Shown: piece by piece, positions 1-9,317 of the stretch
Layout: each line of letters begins with the position of its first letter
Numbering within the stretch: position 1 is the first letter of the stretch
Assembly: GCF_947258925.1 (NCBI RefSeq)
Contig: NZ_CAMYKG010000026.1
Location: forward strand, 1-51,402
Reading direction: 5' to 3'
Source of the DNA: an uncultured Eudoraea sp.
Lineage (GTDB): Bacteria; Bacteroidota; Bacteroidia; Flavobacteriales; Flavobacteriaceae
DNA length: 51,402 bases
Translations under genes and position numbers: made by a program
The notes under the pieces: generated by a model
Database searches by the model: none
Told to the model about the DNA's origin: nothing
What the model saw: the letters and a program-made list of their open reading frames with translations, nothing else

Positions 1-2
1 TA

Positions 3-194
3 CGCCTATATAACTACGAAAATCCTAATCCCAACCCTCGTTTTTATCCTCTTAATCTCAAAATAATTCAAATTTCTTTGCCCAAAACCATCACTGGCCC
101 CAAACAAAAAAACGCTGTTCGTCAATATGTCAATGAACTTCTAATCGCTTATCCTAAATCCTTCTTCACCAAATCTATCATCTGCCTCTCCTGA
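3..194 (+). CDS. 3' end of an unidentified protein (partial)
   Basis: An open frame enters from the left edge and stops at TGA 192-194, giving 63 residues rich in Asn, Pro and Lys with a plausible helical, basic C-terminus (KNAVRQYVNELL). I do not recognise the family. A stop-free run of this length is possible by chance in one of six frames, and a good minus-strand promoter faces into it from just beyond its stop, so it may not be a real gene. The upstream sequence would decide. Confidence 0.35.
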   Translation, partial: RLYNYENPNPNPRFYPLNLKIIQISLPKTITGPKQKNAVRQYVNELLIAYPKSFFTKSIICLS

Positions 195-200
195 TAAGCG
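146..200 (-). other. 8-bp inverted repeat at the predicted 5' end of the left-edge transcript
   Basis: CGCTTATC at 146-153 is the exact reverse complement of GATAAGCG at 193-200, enclosing 39 bases that are purine-rich on the minus strand. It lies at the predicted start of the minus-strand transcript, so it could close a 5' stem. About 50 bases further on, GTTC/GAAC is followed by a run of seven T. This suggests a structured RNA but it is unproven. Confidence 0.3.
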
Positions 201-204
201 GGTG

Positions 205-235
205 CAAATATAAAGCACTTTTTCTGCTTGCACAA
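205..235 (-). promoter_or_regulatory. Bacteroidota-type promoter reading toward the left edge
   Basis: On the minus strand there is TTG at 235-233, a 20-base spacer and TATATTTG at 212-205, an exact fit to the TTTG/TAnnTTTG arrangement of the Bacteroidota primary sigma factor. Transcription would start near 198 and run off the left edge. No long minus-strand frame follows inside the window; the product could be a small RNA, a long leader, or antisense to the partial frame. Confidence 0.5.
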
Positions 236-446
236 CACTAAATCAAAAAAAATTACCTTCTAAAAATATTTAAATTATAAACCCCTGAAAATAAAGTGTT
301 TATTATTCATATTCATACAAAAAATATTTAAATTTTATAGCTAATAATCCACATGCTCACTAAACAAATCTATAATAATACCGCATGGAAAAGTCAGCTC
401 TTCAATCTGAACCGGTTTTTATGTTCCATTTTGAGGCAAATTATAA

Positions 447-2426
447 CTAAGAGAAGAAATTCCATACCAACCCAAAACGAATCACAAAATCCCTGTAAGG
501 ATAATCCGGGGCAGCGTAAAAATTATTTCCGGTGAATGAAGAATTAAAATGTTCTGCTTTGAGATAGATCCTCGCAGTTCTGACTTTGGCGTTCACAAAA
601 AAGTCTAATAATGGAAATCCCCCCAGTTTCTCCCGATTCTGCGTGTAGAATTCCGCAAGTAAGGGATTATAGGCATCCATATTGTACGAACTAAAATACT
701 TGAAGGTAATCCCGGTTTGTAAAAACATTGCCTTTTTAAAAACATGCTTGGAATAATAAAATGTATTTCTGGTAAGAAAGGTTGGTAGATTTAATACCTC
801 ATTATTCTGTGAGACATTCTGATACATCAAAGTATTGCTCAAAGCAAAGTCTCCAAATTTGAATTCTTTGAAGTATTGAACTTTAAGGTAATTCACACTC
901 TGCTCTTCCTGAAAAGGCTTTATAAACGCATTTTCTAAATTAGTATCCGCTTGTTCATCATTTGCCAAGGACCTGAAATAGGTATAATTGTCCGTCGTGG
1001 TATATTTTGCACTTAGATCCCCCCATACCTGTGACTCTAAATTAAACTGCAGACTACTTATTTGTTCTTTATCAAAACCCGGTTCATTGTACCAATTGTA
1101 ATTCTCATAGTCAGATTGGTACAACAAAAAATTGAAGTCGGGTAATCGGGAAGAAGAATGTAAACTTGCACTTATCTTATTCTTCTCATTTATCTGATAA
1201 CTGGCAGAGGCATTAATAATATTTCCAGTTAAATCACCCACGAGGTTGAACGCAACATCAGCTGCTATCTTAAAACCCCCAATCTGTTTATTATATTTTG
1301 CCCCCAATGCAATCTCTTCTCCTGTTAATCGATTGGGTATAAAGCCTTCATCGGTAGTGACCGTGCTATTAAAAAAGTAATTATAATTATATAAGCTAAT
1401 CGATGCCTTTAATACCCCCAGGGTTCTATTCGAAAATTCAGTGTTAATTTCATTGTACATGGTCTTTAAGTTAGCCCGATCACTTATTGGACTTACCAAT
1501 GCATCACCAAAAAACTCATTTTCACTATCCTGTGAAAACTGGTAATTCTTTGTTTCGTAAGTAAAGATATGGCCAATCCCTAAGTAATTAGATTTCGATC
1601 GAACAGAATCCGTCTCACTTTTCAAAAATCGATATTGATGATCTAGAAAATATCTTTTCCCAATTAGGATATTCTCTGCATCGGTAAAAAAAACATCTAT
1701 CCTGGACCTATCCTTAAAATCCGGGTCTTTCGACTCAAACTGTAATTCTTTATTGGAAATACCGCCGTTTTCTTCACCTTCCAATTCCTGGGAGGTCCAG
1801 TGTGCTCTTAATCTATAGCGACCATCCTTGGTAACGTAATTGGCTGTGGATCTGAAATTACCCCATTTGGATTGACTCCACTGGTACTTACCTAAAGATC
1901 TGCCTCCTTTATAGGCAACAGAAAAGTTAAATCGCCTGGAGGTGTTAAACGTAAGCATAGCATCCAGAAGCTGACCCTGTTCAAAGGTCGTTTTAAAGAA
2001 CAGATCTGTCATGGGTGTTGCTACATTATAATAGGATATATCCTGTACCTCCATATAATTAAAATGCCTGGCATTTGCACCTAAAGAGGGGTATAGGGTA
2101 TTGCGCTCAAAATTGAGGCCGAGATGATTGTAAGGCTGGCCTACATTGGAAAAGGGCATTAATTCAAAATCATCCTTTCGTAAAAAATTATACTTGTATT
2201 CTTTTTGTATGCTTAAGGTCGTATCTAAATAGGTGGTGTCCCTGGCGTAAGAAACAATTTTATAATCCTTAATTGTAATTCCCAGGCTATCCTTCTTTAT
2301 AGCCCTTTTTGATTTCTTCTTTCTCAACAATGAAGTATCTTTAGCTCCTTCGGGAGTAACCGGATCTTTTTGCGCACTAAGAGCGTGGCTCAACAAAATT
2401 AGAATTAACAAAAGGAGATATCTCAT
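447..2426 (-). CDS. putative outer-membrane porin (Porin_10-like)
   Basis: 659 residues. A signal peptide (residues 1-18, ending ALSA|Q) is followed by a basic, Lys-rich linker and then alternating amphipathic strands typical of a large beta-barrel, ending in aromatic residues (RFGLVWNFFS) as expected of an outer-membrane protein. Length and composition match the 'putative porin' family widespread in Flavobacteriaceae. The transported substrate is unknown. It stands alone: the left neighbour is uncertain and the gene to the right is divergent. ATG at 2426 gives the signal peptide directly. The barrel is a confident call; the family name is less certain. Confidence 0.75.
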   Translation of the reverse strand: MRYLLLLILILLSHALSAQKDPVTPEGAKDTSLLRKKKSKRAIKKDSLGITIKDYKIVSYARDTTYLDTTLSIQKEYKYNFLRKDDFELMPFSNVGQPYNHLGLNFERNTLYPSLGANARHFNYMEVQDISYYNVATPMTDLFFKTTFEQGQLLDAMLTFNTSRRFNFSVAYKGGRSLGKYQWSQSKWGNFRSTANYVTKDGRYRLRAHWTSQELEGEENGGISNKELQFESKDPDFKDRSRIDVFFTDAENILIGKRYFLDHQYRFLKSETDSVRSKSNYLGIGHIFTYETKNYQFSQDSENEFFGDALVSPISDRANLKTMYNEINTEFSNRTLGVLKASISLYNYNYFFNSTVTTDEGFIPNRLTGEEIALGAKYNKQIGGFKIAADVAFNLVGDLTGNIINASASYQINEKNKISASLHSSSRLPDFNFLLYQSDYENYNWYNEPGFDKEQISSLQFNLESQVWGDLSAKYTTTDNYTYFRSLANDEQADTNLENAFIKPFQEEQSVNYLKVQYFKEFKFGDFALSNTLMYQNVSQNNEVLNLPTFLTRNTFYYSKHVFKKAMFLQTGITFKYFSSYNMDAYNPLLAEFYTQNREKLGGFPLLDFFVNAKVRTARIYLKAEHFNSSFTGNNFYAAPDYPYRDFVIRFGLVWNFFS

Positions 2427-2550
2427 TGAAAGACTTAGGTTACAGTTTTTAAAATGCCAGATTCATATCCAAATGTTCATAATATTAACGAAACAATTTG
2501 TCACAGCATTATTCTCCTAAAGGCAAATAAAAATTGTTCGATCTTGTTCG

Positions 2551-2558
2551 CAAAGTTA
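2551..2558 (-). promoter_or_regulatory. candidate -7 box for the porin gene
   Basis: The minus strand reads TAACTTTG here, matching TAnnTTTG. No good -33 element is seen, and the start codon is about 120 bases downstream, so the leader would be long. Confidence 0.3.
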
Positions 2559-2719
2559 ATTTTTTTGTTCCTAACTAAATGTGAAAGTTTAAGTAGATTA
2601 AAAGTGGTAAATTATCAAACATGCATAAATTCCAAAAATACCATGACTATAATTGGTGCCGTTCGACAGAAAAAATTGAATATTCCTAGTTTTTTAGTGA
2701 TATTAGCAAAAAAAATTAC

Positions 2720-5700
2720 ATGATAAGAAGATTCACAGTTCTCCTCTTACTGGTGGGTTCCTTTTCGTATGCTCAGTTTAATAGTAGTGCTCCCTGGATG
2801 CAAGACTTAAAAAGCAAGAAGTCAGTAACTGCGAAATCCGGTCAACAAGATTTTACTTTTAACGAAATAACCAATGCTTTTGATGCGTATTGGAAGGGAA
2901 AGGATATTACTAAAAAAGGAATAGGATACAAGCCTTTTAAACGATGGGAAAATTATTGGAAGCATTTCGTTAATAGCGACGGATATCTCCCCACATCTAA
3001 ACAACTTCATAATAGTTGGAAAAATAAACAAACCAACAAGGCAGTAAACCCAACCAGCGACTGGACAGCAATTGGTCCTTTTACATCCGGCACATTAGCT
3101 ATTGGGCAGCCAGGAACAGGTAGAATAAATGCGATAGCTGTTGATCCGAATAACGAAAGCATATGGTATACAGGAGCCCCTTCAGGAGGCTTGTGGAAGA
3201 GTATTGATGCAGGTAGTACATGGACCAATCTTTTTGACAATTTTGCTCAGATTGGGGTCTCAGGAATTGCTATAGATAAAAATGATTCCAATATTGTGTA
3301 TATCGCAACTGGAGATGATGATGCGGGTGATTCTTATAGCGTTGGTGTATTTAAGTCCCTGGATGGCGGAGCTACCTGGAATGAAACCGGACTGAATGCC
3401 AGTATTTCTGATTTTAGTTGGTCCATGAATGAAATAACGATAGACCCCACCAATTCTCAGGTAATTTGGGTTGGAACCAATAAAGGCCTCTACAAATCTA
3501 CAGATGCGGGTGCCAGTTGGGATAGGACTTTTGATAGCGAAGTAAAAGATTTTAAGCTAAAACCCGGAACTCCCAATACTGTATATTTGGTAACTCCAAA
3601 TACCTTTCACAGATCTACGGATGGAGGAGTTACTTTCGAAAGAATCAGAGAACCTTTACCCGATGCTTCCGGAAGGCTCGTCATTGGAGTAACTCCAGCC
3701 AATGAAGACGTTGTTTACGTTCTTAGTGCGGCAACACGGGCTAATGACTATGTTTTTCAGGGGTTATATAAATCTACCGACGGAGGTTCCACTTTCGTGA
3801 AAACGGCGAATACTGCAGACTTAATGGAGCGGAACCAGGCATGGTACAATATGGCAATAGCAGTTTCTCCAACGGATGAGGATCTATTGTATACCGGAGC
3901 CATTAATATTTGGAAAAGCACAAATGGTGGAGATTCTTTTATTCGATTAAACAATAACGATACCGAAGTTACACCTGCGTATACACATGTAGATACACAT
4001 ACGCTGAAGTTCTTTAATAACCGATTATTTGCAGGAACAGATGGCGGTTTTTATGTCAGCGAAGATGAAGGGTTAAGCTTCACCGATTATAATTCCGGTC
4101 TGGCAGTATCTCAATTCTATAGAATTTCTATAGGCAAAAATAACGCCAACAAGATAGCCGGAGGTACCCAGGATAATTCCGGTTTTGTTTTCAATAACCA
4201 AAATTGGAATATTTATACGCTTGCCGATGGGATGGATTACGAAATTGATCCCGCCAATAGCGATGTTATTTATGGTTTTAGTCAGTTTGGCAGCATCCTT
4301 TTTATTACCAATAATTCCGGTCAAAATATCGGTGCAATTGGTGCACCCCTGGACGGCAATGGCAATAGTATTTCCGGAGAATGGATCACCCCATTGGCCA
4401 TAAATAGTGAAGGAGAGGTATATGCCGGATTCGATGCTGTTTACAAATTGGCAGGAAACACCTGGGAAAAAGTGTCTTCCAATATTAGTTCGGATGCAAT
4501 TGATGATTTGGAAATAGATCCTAACAATTCACAGAATATTTATTTGGCAGAAGGGAATAATCTTTATCGAAGTCAAAATGGGGGAGCCACTTTTATTCTT
4601 TTAAAAGGTTTTCCGGCAGATATTTCGGATATTGCCATCAATGGAAATGACAGTAATATTGTTTATGTGACGACTTCCATAAGGGTAGGTATAGCACAAG
4701 AAGATCAACCTGGTGAAAGAGGCATTTATAAAGTTACTATTGATGGAAGTACCGCAACTGAAGAAAACATTACTTATAATCTCCCAACGGACCAGGCATT
4801 TTTCTCTATTGTCCATCAGGATCGGGACGCCCTAAATCCAATATTTGTTGGCACGAGTACAGGGGTTTATCGGCTGGATGATACGCTTACTGAATGGGAA
4901 GATTATTTTACCAACCTACCCAACACCGGTGTAAGTGATTTGGAAATCAGTATTGATGATGAAGTAATTGTAGCAAGTACTTATGGCAGAGGTGTATGGC
5001 AATCGCCGATAGATGTTGTTCTTCCCGATAACGACGTGAAATTAGTTTCTTTGACTCCCAAACCGGGCGCTGTGCTATGTGGCGAGATTTTCCCGGAAAT
5101 TACGGTTCAAAATAAAGGTCTCAATCCTATTTCAGAAATTGATATTACCTATTCCATCGATGGGGGACCCCCGCAAGATATTGCCTGGAATAGCAGTACT
5201 ATTGCCAGCGAGGAAATTGTAACTATTCCCCTGCCTTCCCAAAATATTAATAACATTGGCGAAGCATTACTGGAGGTAACTATCAGCATTATCAACGACA
5301 CTTATGATGACAATAACAGTAGCTCCAGTCTTTTTTATGTGAACGATTTTGGTATAGGTGATTTTGTAAACACTTTTGAAACACCAGAGGAAACCCTGGT
5401 CACTTATAACCAAACAGGAGGTACCAGTGTTTGGGAAAAAGGAGAACCCACAGGGACTTTATTAAATGAGGCAGCATCTGGAGTACAGGTCTATGCCACT
5501 AATTTAGATGGCAATCATCCGGACGAAACTGCATCATACCTTGTAAGTAACTGTTACGAACTATCCTCTATTATAGCTCCGGTACTCAAGTTTAATATGG
5601 CGTATGATTTAGAAACGAATTTTGACATAGTTTATGTAGAATACTCCCTTGACGACGGTGCTTCCTGGACTGTACTTGGTACAGTAGACAGTGAACCCAA

Positions 5701-6682
5701 TTGGTATACCAGCGACAGAACCAACGCTTCCTCCGGGGATGACGATGATTGCCAGAATTGCCCGGGAGCTCAATGGACGGAAACCAATGCCACGATGACC
5801 GAATACGCGTATGATTTTACTTTGAATGCGGCCAGAGGGGAAACAGATTTGACCAATGAACAAAACGTAGTATTCCGGATAGCTTTTGTCTCAGATCCGG
5901 CAGTTAACCAGGAAGGGGTTGTAATTGATGATTTAGTGGTCACAGGCTTTCAGGACGACGACGACGACGACAATGATGGAATATTGGATGTGAATGACAA
6001 TTGTCCCCTTATTGGGAATGCAGATCAATTGGATAGTGATGGTGATGGTGAAGGTGACGCCTGCGACCTTGATGATGATAACGACGGGGTTCTGGATACT
6101 GAAGATAACTGCCCCCTTGTAGCGAATGCAGACCAGGCGGATTCCGATAATGACTCTATAGGTGATGTCTGTGACGATGATGCAGATAATGATGGCGTAC
6201 CCAACGGAACAGATGTTTGTCCAAATACACCTCAAGATGATGTTGTTGATATTACTGGTTGTACGGTTTTTTCATTAGCGGCAACTAATTTTCAATTACA
6301 AACCACCGGCGAATCCTGCAGTGTCAGTAATGATGGAAGCGTTACTATTACAGCTCAGGCTAATTTAAATTATACAGCTACGCTCAGTGGGAATGGGACC
6401 AACCAGGAATTAAATTTTACAGACACGGTGTCCTTCTCAGACCTTACGGCCGGTGATTATACTATTTGTATAACTGTGGAAGGTGAAAGCGGTTACGAGT
6501 TATGTTATGATATCATTATCACCGAACCGGAAGCTCTTTCGGTAACTTCCAAGATAAGTTCGGCGACCAATAAGGTTACTCTTGGTTTAGCAGGTGGAAA
6601 AAATTATATCATTAACTTAAATAACAAGGAATACCGAACTTCCAACTCTAATGGCACAGCATACTTGGACGTTGGATGTTGA
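2720..6682 (+). CDS. secreted Asp-box (BNR/VPS10-like) protein with thrombospondin-3 repeats, truncated by a frame break
   Basis: 1320 residues, with a signal peptide (residues 1-18, ending SYAQ). The first ~770 residues hold many Asp-box motifs ([40 protein letters not shown]), the signature of BNR/sortilin-type propellers. Next come a CARDB-like segment, a jelly-roll-like segment (near residues 890-1075), and Asp-rich thrombospondin type 3 repeats (residues ~1075-1175, for example [15 protein letters not shown]) that bind calcium in known proteins. The frame stops at 6682, before the C-terminal sorting domain, which continues in another frame from about 6676. A large exported, probably surface or extracellular, protein is inferred; its enzymatic role, if any, is unknown. 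Confidence 0.8.
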   Translation: MIRRFTVLLLLVGSFSYAQFNSSAPWMQDLKSKKSVTAKSGQQDFTFNEITNAFDAYWKGKDITKKGIGYKPFKRWENYWKHFVNSDGYLPTSKQLHNSWKNKQTNKAVNPTSDWTAIGPFTSGTLAIGQPGTGRINAIAVDPNNESIWYTGAPSGGLWKSIDAGSTWTNLFDNFAQIGVSGIAIDKNDSNIVYIATGDDDAGDSYSVGVFKSLDGGATWNETGLNASISDFSWSMNEITIDPTNSQVIWVGTNKGLYKSTDAGASWDRTFDSEVKDFKLKPGTPNTVYLVTPNTFHRSTDGGVTFERIREPLPDASGRLVIGVTPANEDVVYVLSAATRANDYVFQGLYKSTDGGSTFVKTANTADLMERNQAWYNMAIAVSPTDEDLLYTGAINIWKSTNGGDSFIRLNNNDTEVTPAYTHVDTHTLKFFNNRLFAGTDGGFYVSEDEGLSFTDYNSGLAVSQFYRISIGKNNANKIAGGTQDNSGFVFNNQNWNIYTLADGMDYEIDPANSDVIYGFSQFGSILFITNNSGQNIGAIGAPLDGNGNSISGEWITPLAINSEGEVYAGFDAVYKLAGNTWEKVSSNISSDAIDDLEIDPNNSQNIYLAEGNNLYRSQNGGATFILLKGFPADISDIAINGNDSNIVYVTTSIRVGIAQEDQPGERGIYKVTIDGSTATEENITYNLPTDQAFFSIVHQDRDALNPIFVGTSTGVYRLDDTLTEWEDYFTNLPNTGVSDLEISIDDEVIVASTYGRGVWQSPIDVVLPDNDVKLVSLTPKPGAVLCGEIFPEITVQNKGLNPISEIDITYSIDGGPPQDIAWNSSTIASEEIVTIPLPSQNINNIGEALLEVTISIINDTYDDNNSSSSLFYVNDFGIGDFVNTFETPEETLVTYNQTGGTSVWEKGEPTGTLLNEAASGVQVYATNLDGNHPDETASYLVSNCYELSSIIAPVLKFNMAYDLETNFDIVYVEYSLDDGASWTVLGTVDSEPNWYTSDRTNASSGDDDDCQNCPGAQWTETNATMTEYAYDFTLNAARGETDLTNEQNVVFRIAFVSDPAVNQEGVVIDDLVVTGFQDDDDDDNDGILDVNDNCPLIGNADQLDSDGDGEGDACDLDDDNDGVLDTEDNCPLVANADQADSDNDSIGDVCDDDADNDGVPNGTDVCPNTPQDDVVDITGCTVFSLAATNFQLQTTGESCSVSNDGSVTITAQANLNYTATLSGNGTNQELNFTDTVSFSDLTAGDYTICITVEGESGYELCYDIIITEPEALSVTSKISSATNKVTLGLAGGKNYIINLNNKEYRTSNSNGTAYLDVGC

Positions 6683-6701
6683 GTGTTTGCTGTTGGATGT
6701 T
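6671..6701 (+). repeat. short direct repeat at the frame break
   Basis: GTTGGATGTT occurs at 6671-6680 and again at 6692-6701, a 21-base period, exactly where the reading frame of the secreted protein is lost. Next to it, ATTCTCT (6719-6725) and AGAGAAT (6735-6741) form a 7-bp inverted repeat. I do not see this repeat elsewhere in the window. Confidence 0.6.
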
Positions 6702-6951
6702 CGATTGCCCTACGTCGGATTCTCTATCGGAAGCAGAGAATGGTGAACTCAGTGTCTATTTGGGGAATAGTTTTTTAGATGATGTGGAATTATCTCTGTT
6801 TTCAATTAATGGTGCCAAAGTTTTCACAAAAACATATAGAGTTTCGAATAATGAAGTAAAATTTAATGTAGATGGACTTTCAAAGGGGATTTACATGTTA
6901 AATATTAAAACAAACAAATCCCTGTTGAATTATAAAATAATCAGAAGATGA
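6676..6951 (+). pseudogene. detached type IX secretion C-terminal sorting domain of the preceding gene
   Basis: This frame has no signal peptide of its own. After a junction segment it reads PTSDSLSEAENGEL, then a Por-type sorting domain with the usual pattern (SLFSINGAKVF, GLSKGIYMLNI, ending KIIRR). PTSD looks like the remainder of the YPNPTSD motif that opens type A sorting domains. It is therefore the 3' part of the gene at 2720, now out of frame, and is unlikely to be translated alone. It overlaps the next ATG by 4 bases. Confidence 0.7.
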
Positions 6952-7658
6952 AATTAAAATATGGAATTTTCGTATTTGCCGTTTTATTAATTGCCGCATG
7001 CGGAGGTGGGGATGATAACAATACTAATCCAGATCCGGATCCGGATCCGGTAGCAGCACCTTCAGCCGCGACACTAATATTTCCGGATAATAATGAGGAG
7101 TGCAATGAAGGCGTAGTCATCAACGATACTCAAAGCACTGTTACTTTTGAATGGAATGCATCTCAAAACACCGATAGCTATGAGGTAAAGCTGAGAAACC
7201 TGAACTCCAATGCAAATTCAACAACTAATTCCAATAGCAATTCTGCTGGTATTACACTTGAACGCGGTGTACCCTATGAGTGGTTTGTGGTCTCTAAAGC
7301 CAATGGAACCAACGCAACTGCTACAAGCAGCACCTGGAAATTTTATAATCAGGGCCCTGGGGTCGAAAACTATGCCCCATTCCCTGCTGAGGCTATTTAT
7401 CCGGGAAGAGGTGAGGCAATAGCTAATTCAGCTACGGTACAATTAGAATGGTCGGGGAGTGATGTGGATAATGATATTGCGGAATATGATGTATTTTTTG
7501 GTACGGAAACTGATCCTGCCAACCTCTTAGGTACTACTTCAGATTCCTTTATTGATGCCACTATTGCAACCGGAGTTTACTACTGGCGTGTGATTAGTAA
7601 GGACAGCCAGGGGAATAGTTCTGAATCTGAAATATTTGAATTCAGTGTGCTGCAATAA
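6948..7658 (+). CDS. lipoprotein with two fibronectin III-like domains
   Basis: 236 residues. The lipobox LIAAC puts the acylated Cys at residue 18, followed by GGGDDNN and a repeated Asn/Pro/Asp linker (PDPDPDP, encoded by tandem GATCCG-type repeats). Two beta-sandwich segments follow (about 38-130 and 140-235), each with the VTFEWNAS / VQLEWSGSD and YYWRVISKDSQGN patterns of fibronectin III-like folds. Probably an outer-membrane lipoprotein for protein or glycan contact. ATG overlaps the stop of the preceding sorting-domain frame (ATGA), suggesting it was co-transcribed with the large secreted protein. Specific function unknown. Confidence 0.75.
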   Translation: MKLKYGIFVFAVLLIAACGGGDDNNTNPDPDPDPVAAPSAATLIFPDNNEECNEGVVINDTQSTVTFEWNASQNTDSYEVKLRNLNSNANSTTNSNSNSAGITLERGVPYEWFVVSKANGTNATATSSTWKFYNQGPGVENYAPFPAEAIYPGRGEAIANSATVQLEWSGSDVDNDIAEYDVFFGTETDPANLLGTTSDSFIDATIATGVYYWRVISKDSQGNSSESEIFEFSVLQ

Positions 7659-7684
7659 AAAGAGTGTATTTTAATGGTATATTC

Positions 7685-8365
7685 CTAAAGGGAATTGTAG
7701 TAATCCATTATTTTGATAAGATCGGCTTCTTTTCTCACGCTTAGATTATCGCCTTTTATATACGCCTGGATTTCACTTTTTTTATCCTCTAATACTTCAA
7801 GGATATCAATTTTCTTGAGTCTGATCCTTTTTGCGATACCATCTCCTTTTCTAATATAATAGGCGCTTATATCAATATAAGTAGGAGGCACAGTTCTGTC
7901 ATAAGAAGTGGCAGGTATCCTTCCTTGTTTTAATTTTATTTCCGGCTTGTATAACAAGACTGCATTTCCTTCATTTAAAGGATTAAAATAACTGGATCTG
8001 TTATTACCCCTGGCATCTTCATAAATATATATGTTGAATCTTTTAGCGCCTATTTTAGCCATTATATAGGACCTTTTAAGCAGCGGATATGATTCATCCC
8101 CTTGTTGCAGAACCTGTATTTCGTTCCTAAAGGCATTAAAGCGCATTTCAGCCCTTAAAACAACACTATCCTTTGAGAATACTTCACCATACGCAAATTC
8201 CTCATCGAAGTACTGTGACCCATTGGCTTTTATATCCGCATAATCTATATTCCGTGTTATAAATGAAACCGGAGCACCTTCGGGGTTTACCTGGCTGATG
8301 GGACCGGATTGCGCCAAACTAAGTGCGGGTAATAAACTAAAAACAATGATCTTCCAGGTTCTCAT
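7685..8365 (-). CDS. secreted protein of unknown function
   Basis: 226 residues. A signal peptide (residues 1-18, ending SLAQ) is followed by a soluble, beta-rich region with no transmembrane segment and a basic C-terminal third (KRIRLKKIDILEVLEDKKSEI). I do not recognise a domain. It lies downstream of the SusC/D operon on the same strand but is separated from it by a strong hairpin terminator at 8418-8445, so it is probably transcribed on its own. Confidence 0.65.
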   Translation of the reverse strand: MRTWKIIVFSLLPALSLAQSGPISQVNPEGAPVSFITRNIDYADIKANGSQYFDEEFAYGEVFSKDSVVLRAEMRFNAFRNEIQVLQQGDESYPLLKRSYIMAKIGAKRFNIYIYEDARGNNRSSYFNPLNEGNAVLLYKPEIKLKQGRIPATSYDRTVPPTYIDISAYYIRKGDGIAKRIRLKKIDILEVLEDKKSEIQAYIKGDNLSVRKEADLIKIMDYYNSL

Positions 8366-8417
8366 TAAAATGTATTTCTAAACATTAAAAATATCGCAGC
8401 TATCCAAATATATATGA

Positions 8418-8445
8418 AAAGACCTCTGCTTAAACAGAGGTCTTT
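8418..8445 (-). terminator. terminator of the SusC/D operon
   Basis: AAAGACCTCTG (8418-8428) and CAGAGGTCTTT (8435-8445) form an 11-bp stem with a 6-base loop just after the last gene of the operon. Confidence 0.8.
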
Positions 8446-8463
8446 ATAATTATTTACTAAAAT

Positions 8464-9300
8464 CTATGGTTGTTTAACCAAGTTAAACACATGAGGATTT
8501 CCAGCAATGTTTGCACTAAAATCCAGGTTAACTTCAATTATTCCAACACAAGTTAATACCCTACTTGCGGGTTGTAGTACATAGAAATTAGGACCAAAAC
8601 TCACTGTAGAGTTAATTTTGGTTTCATCTACAGCTATAATACTTCCTGTATCCGGATCTATAGTAAGGATCAGGTCTTCTGCTCCTTCAACGATATAAGT
8701 ACCATCAACAATTGTTACCTGGTTTGCTCCTGGTCCTGCTACAACTTCTCTTGTGAAGTCTGTTTCACCAAAGAAACCTGCAAAAGTAGATTCAACAACA
8801 TCATAACTACCAACAAGAGCCGAAATATCTACTGACGGACATTGAACATCAAGTCCTATAGACAATTCACTAATACTCTCGGTTCCAAACTCTGCTCCTT
8901 CTACGGAGACCAATTGAAGAACCAGAGCGTCTGAAGCTCCAGGCAAAGCAGTCCCTGCCAAAGTGGTTATAGTTATATCAGCAGTAAAATTACCCGGTTC
9001 AATGACCGGACTTAAATTATCAATGCTATAAAAAGAAGGATCTAAAGTTGAGTTAGTTGTATCAACAACAACCTGAACGTTCCTTCCGCTTTCTGAAAGC
9101 GTAGAAACACCAACTGTAATAACACTTTGGGTATCTTCCGCCGGGTTAAATGTGATTCTGGTACTACTAGTACCCCCGTTAAAACCGGCAATCGAAGGAC
9201 CGTTTATTGTATCGAATATAGGCCTTTCCGTTTCAGTACAAGAGAAAAGAACTAGCACTGCGATGAAAAGTACCGAAAATTTATTAATTATATTTTTCAT
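8464..9300 (-). CDS. third lipoprotein of the SusC/D operon
   Basis: 278 residues with lipobox LFSC (Cys21). The N-terminal half resembles a Calx-beta/immunoglobulin-like repeat (residues ~45-150: SVITVGVSTLSESGRNVQVVVD); the C-terminal half is beta-rich (SYDVVESTFAGFFGETDF) and ends HVFNLVKQP. It lies 17 bases downstream of susD and is the last gene before the terminator. In this position, known Sus-like systems often carry a surface glycan- or peptide-binding lipoprotein (SusE/F-like). By position it probably binds the operon's substrate at the surface; the sequence itself does not reveal the ligand. Confidence 0.7.
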   Translation of the reverse strand: MKNIINKFSVLFIAVLVLFSCTETERPIFDTINGPSIAGFNGGTSSTRITFNPAEDTQSVITVGVSTLSESGRNVQVVVDTTNSTLDPSFYSIDNLSPVIEPGNFTADITITTLAGTALPGASDALVLQLVSVEGAEFGTESISELSIGLDVQCPSVDISALVGSYDVVESTFAGFFGETDFTREVVAGPGANQVTIVDGTYIVEGAEDLILTIDPDTGSIIAVDETKINSTVSFGPNFYVLQPASRVLTCVGIIEVNLDFSANIAGNPHVFNLVKQP

Positions 9301-9317
9301 GATTTACTTTTTATTTT

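Noticed and set aside
100..200. tRNA-like sequence (GGAGAGGCAGA on the minus strand)
   Set aside because: It begins like a tRNA-Ser but has no closing acceptor strand, anticodon arm or T-loop.
2454..2723. 89-residue frame in the gap before the large secreted protein
   Set aside because: Low-complexity AT-rich sequence with no signal peptide or motif, overlapping the real gene start; it is the promoter region of 2720 and 2426.
5933..6235. 100-residue minus-strand frame rich in Ile/Val
   Set aside because: It is the complement of the Asp-rich thrombospondin-3 repeats; GAT/GAC codons read backwards give Ile/Val, so it is a shadow.
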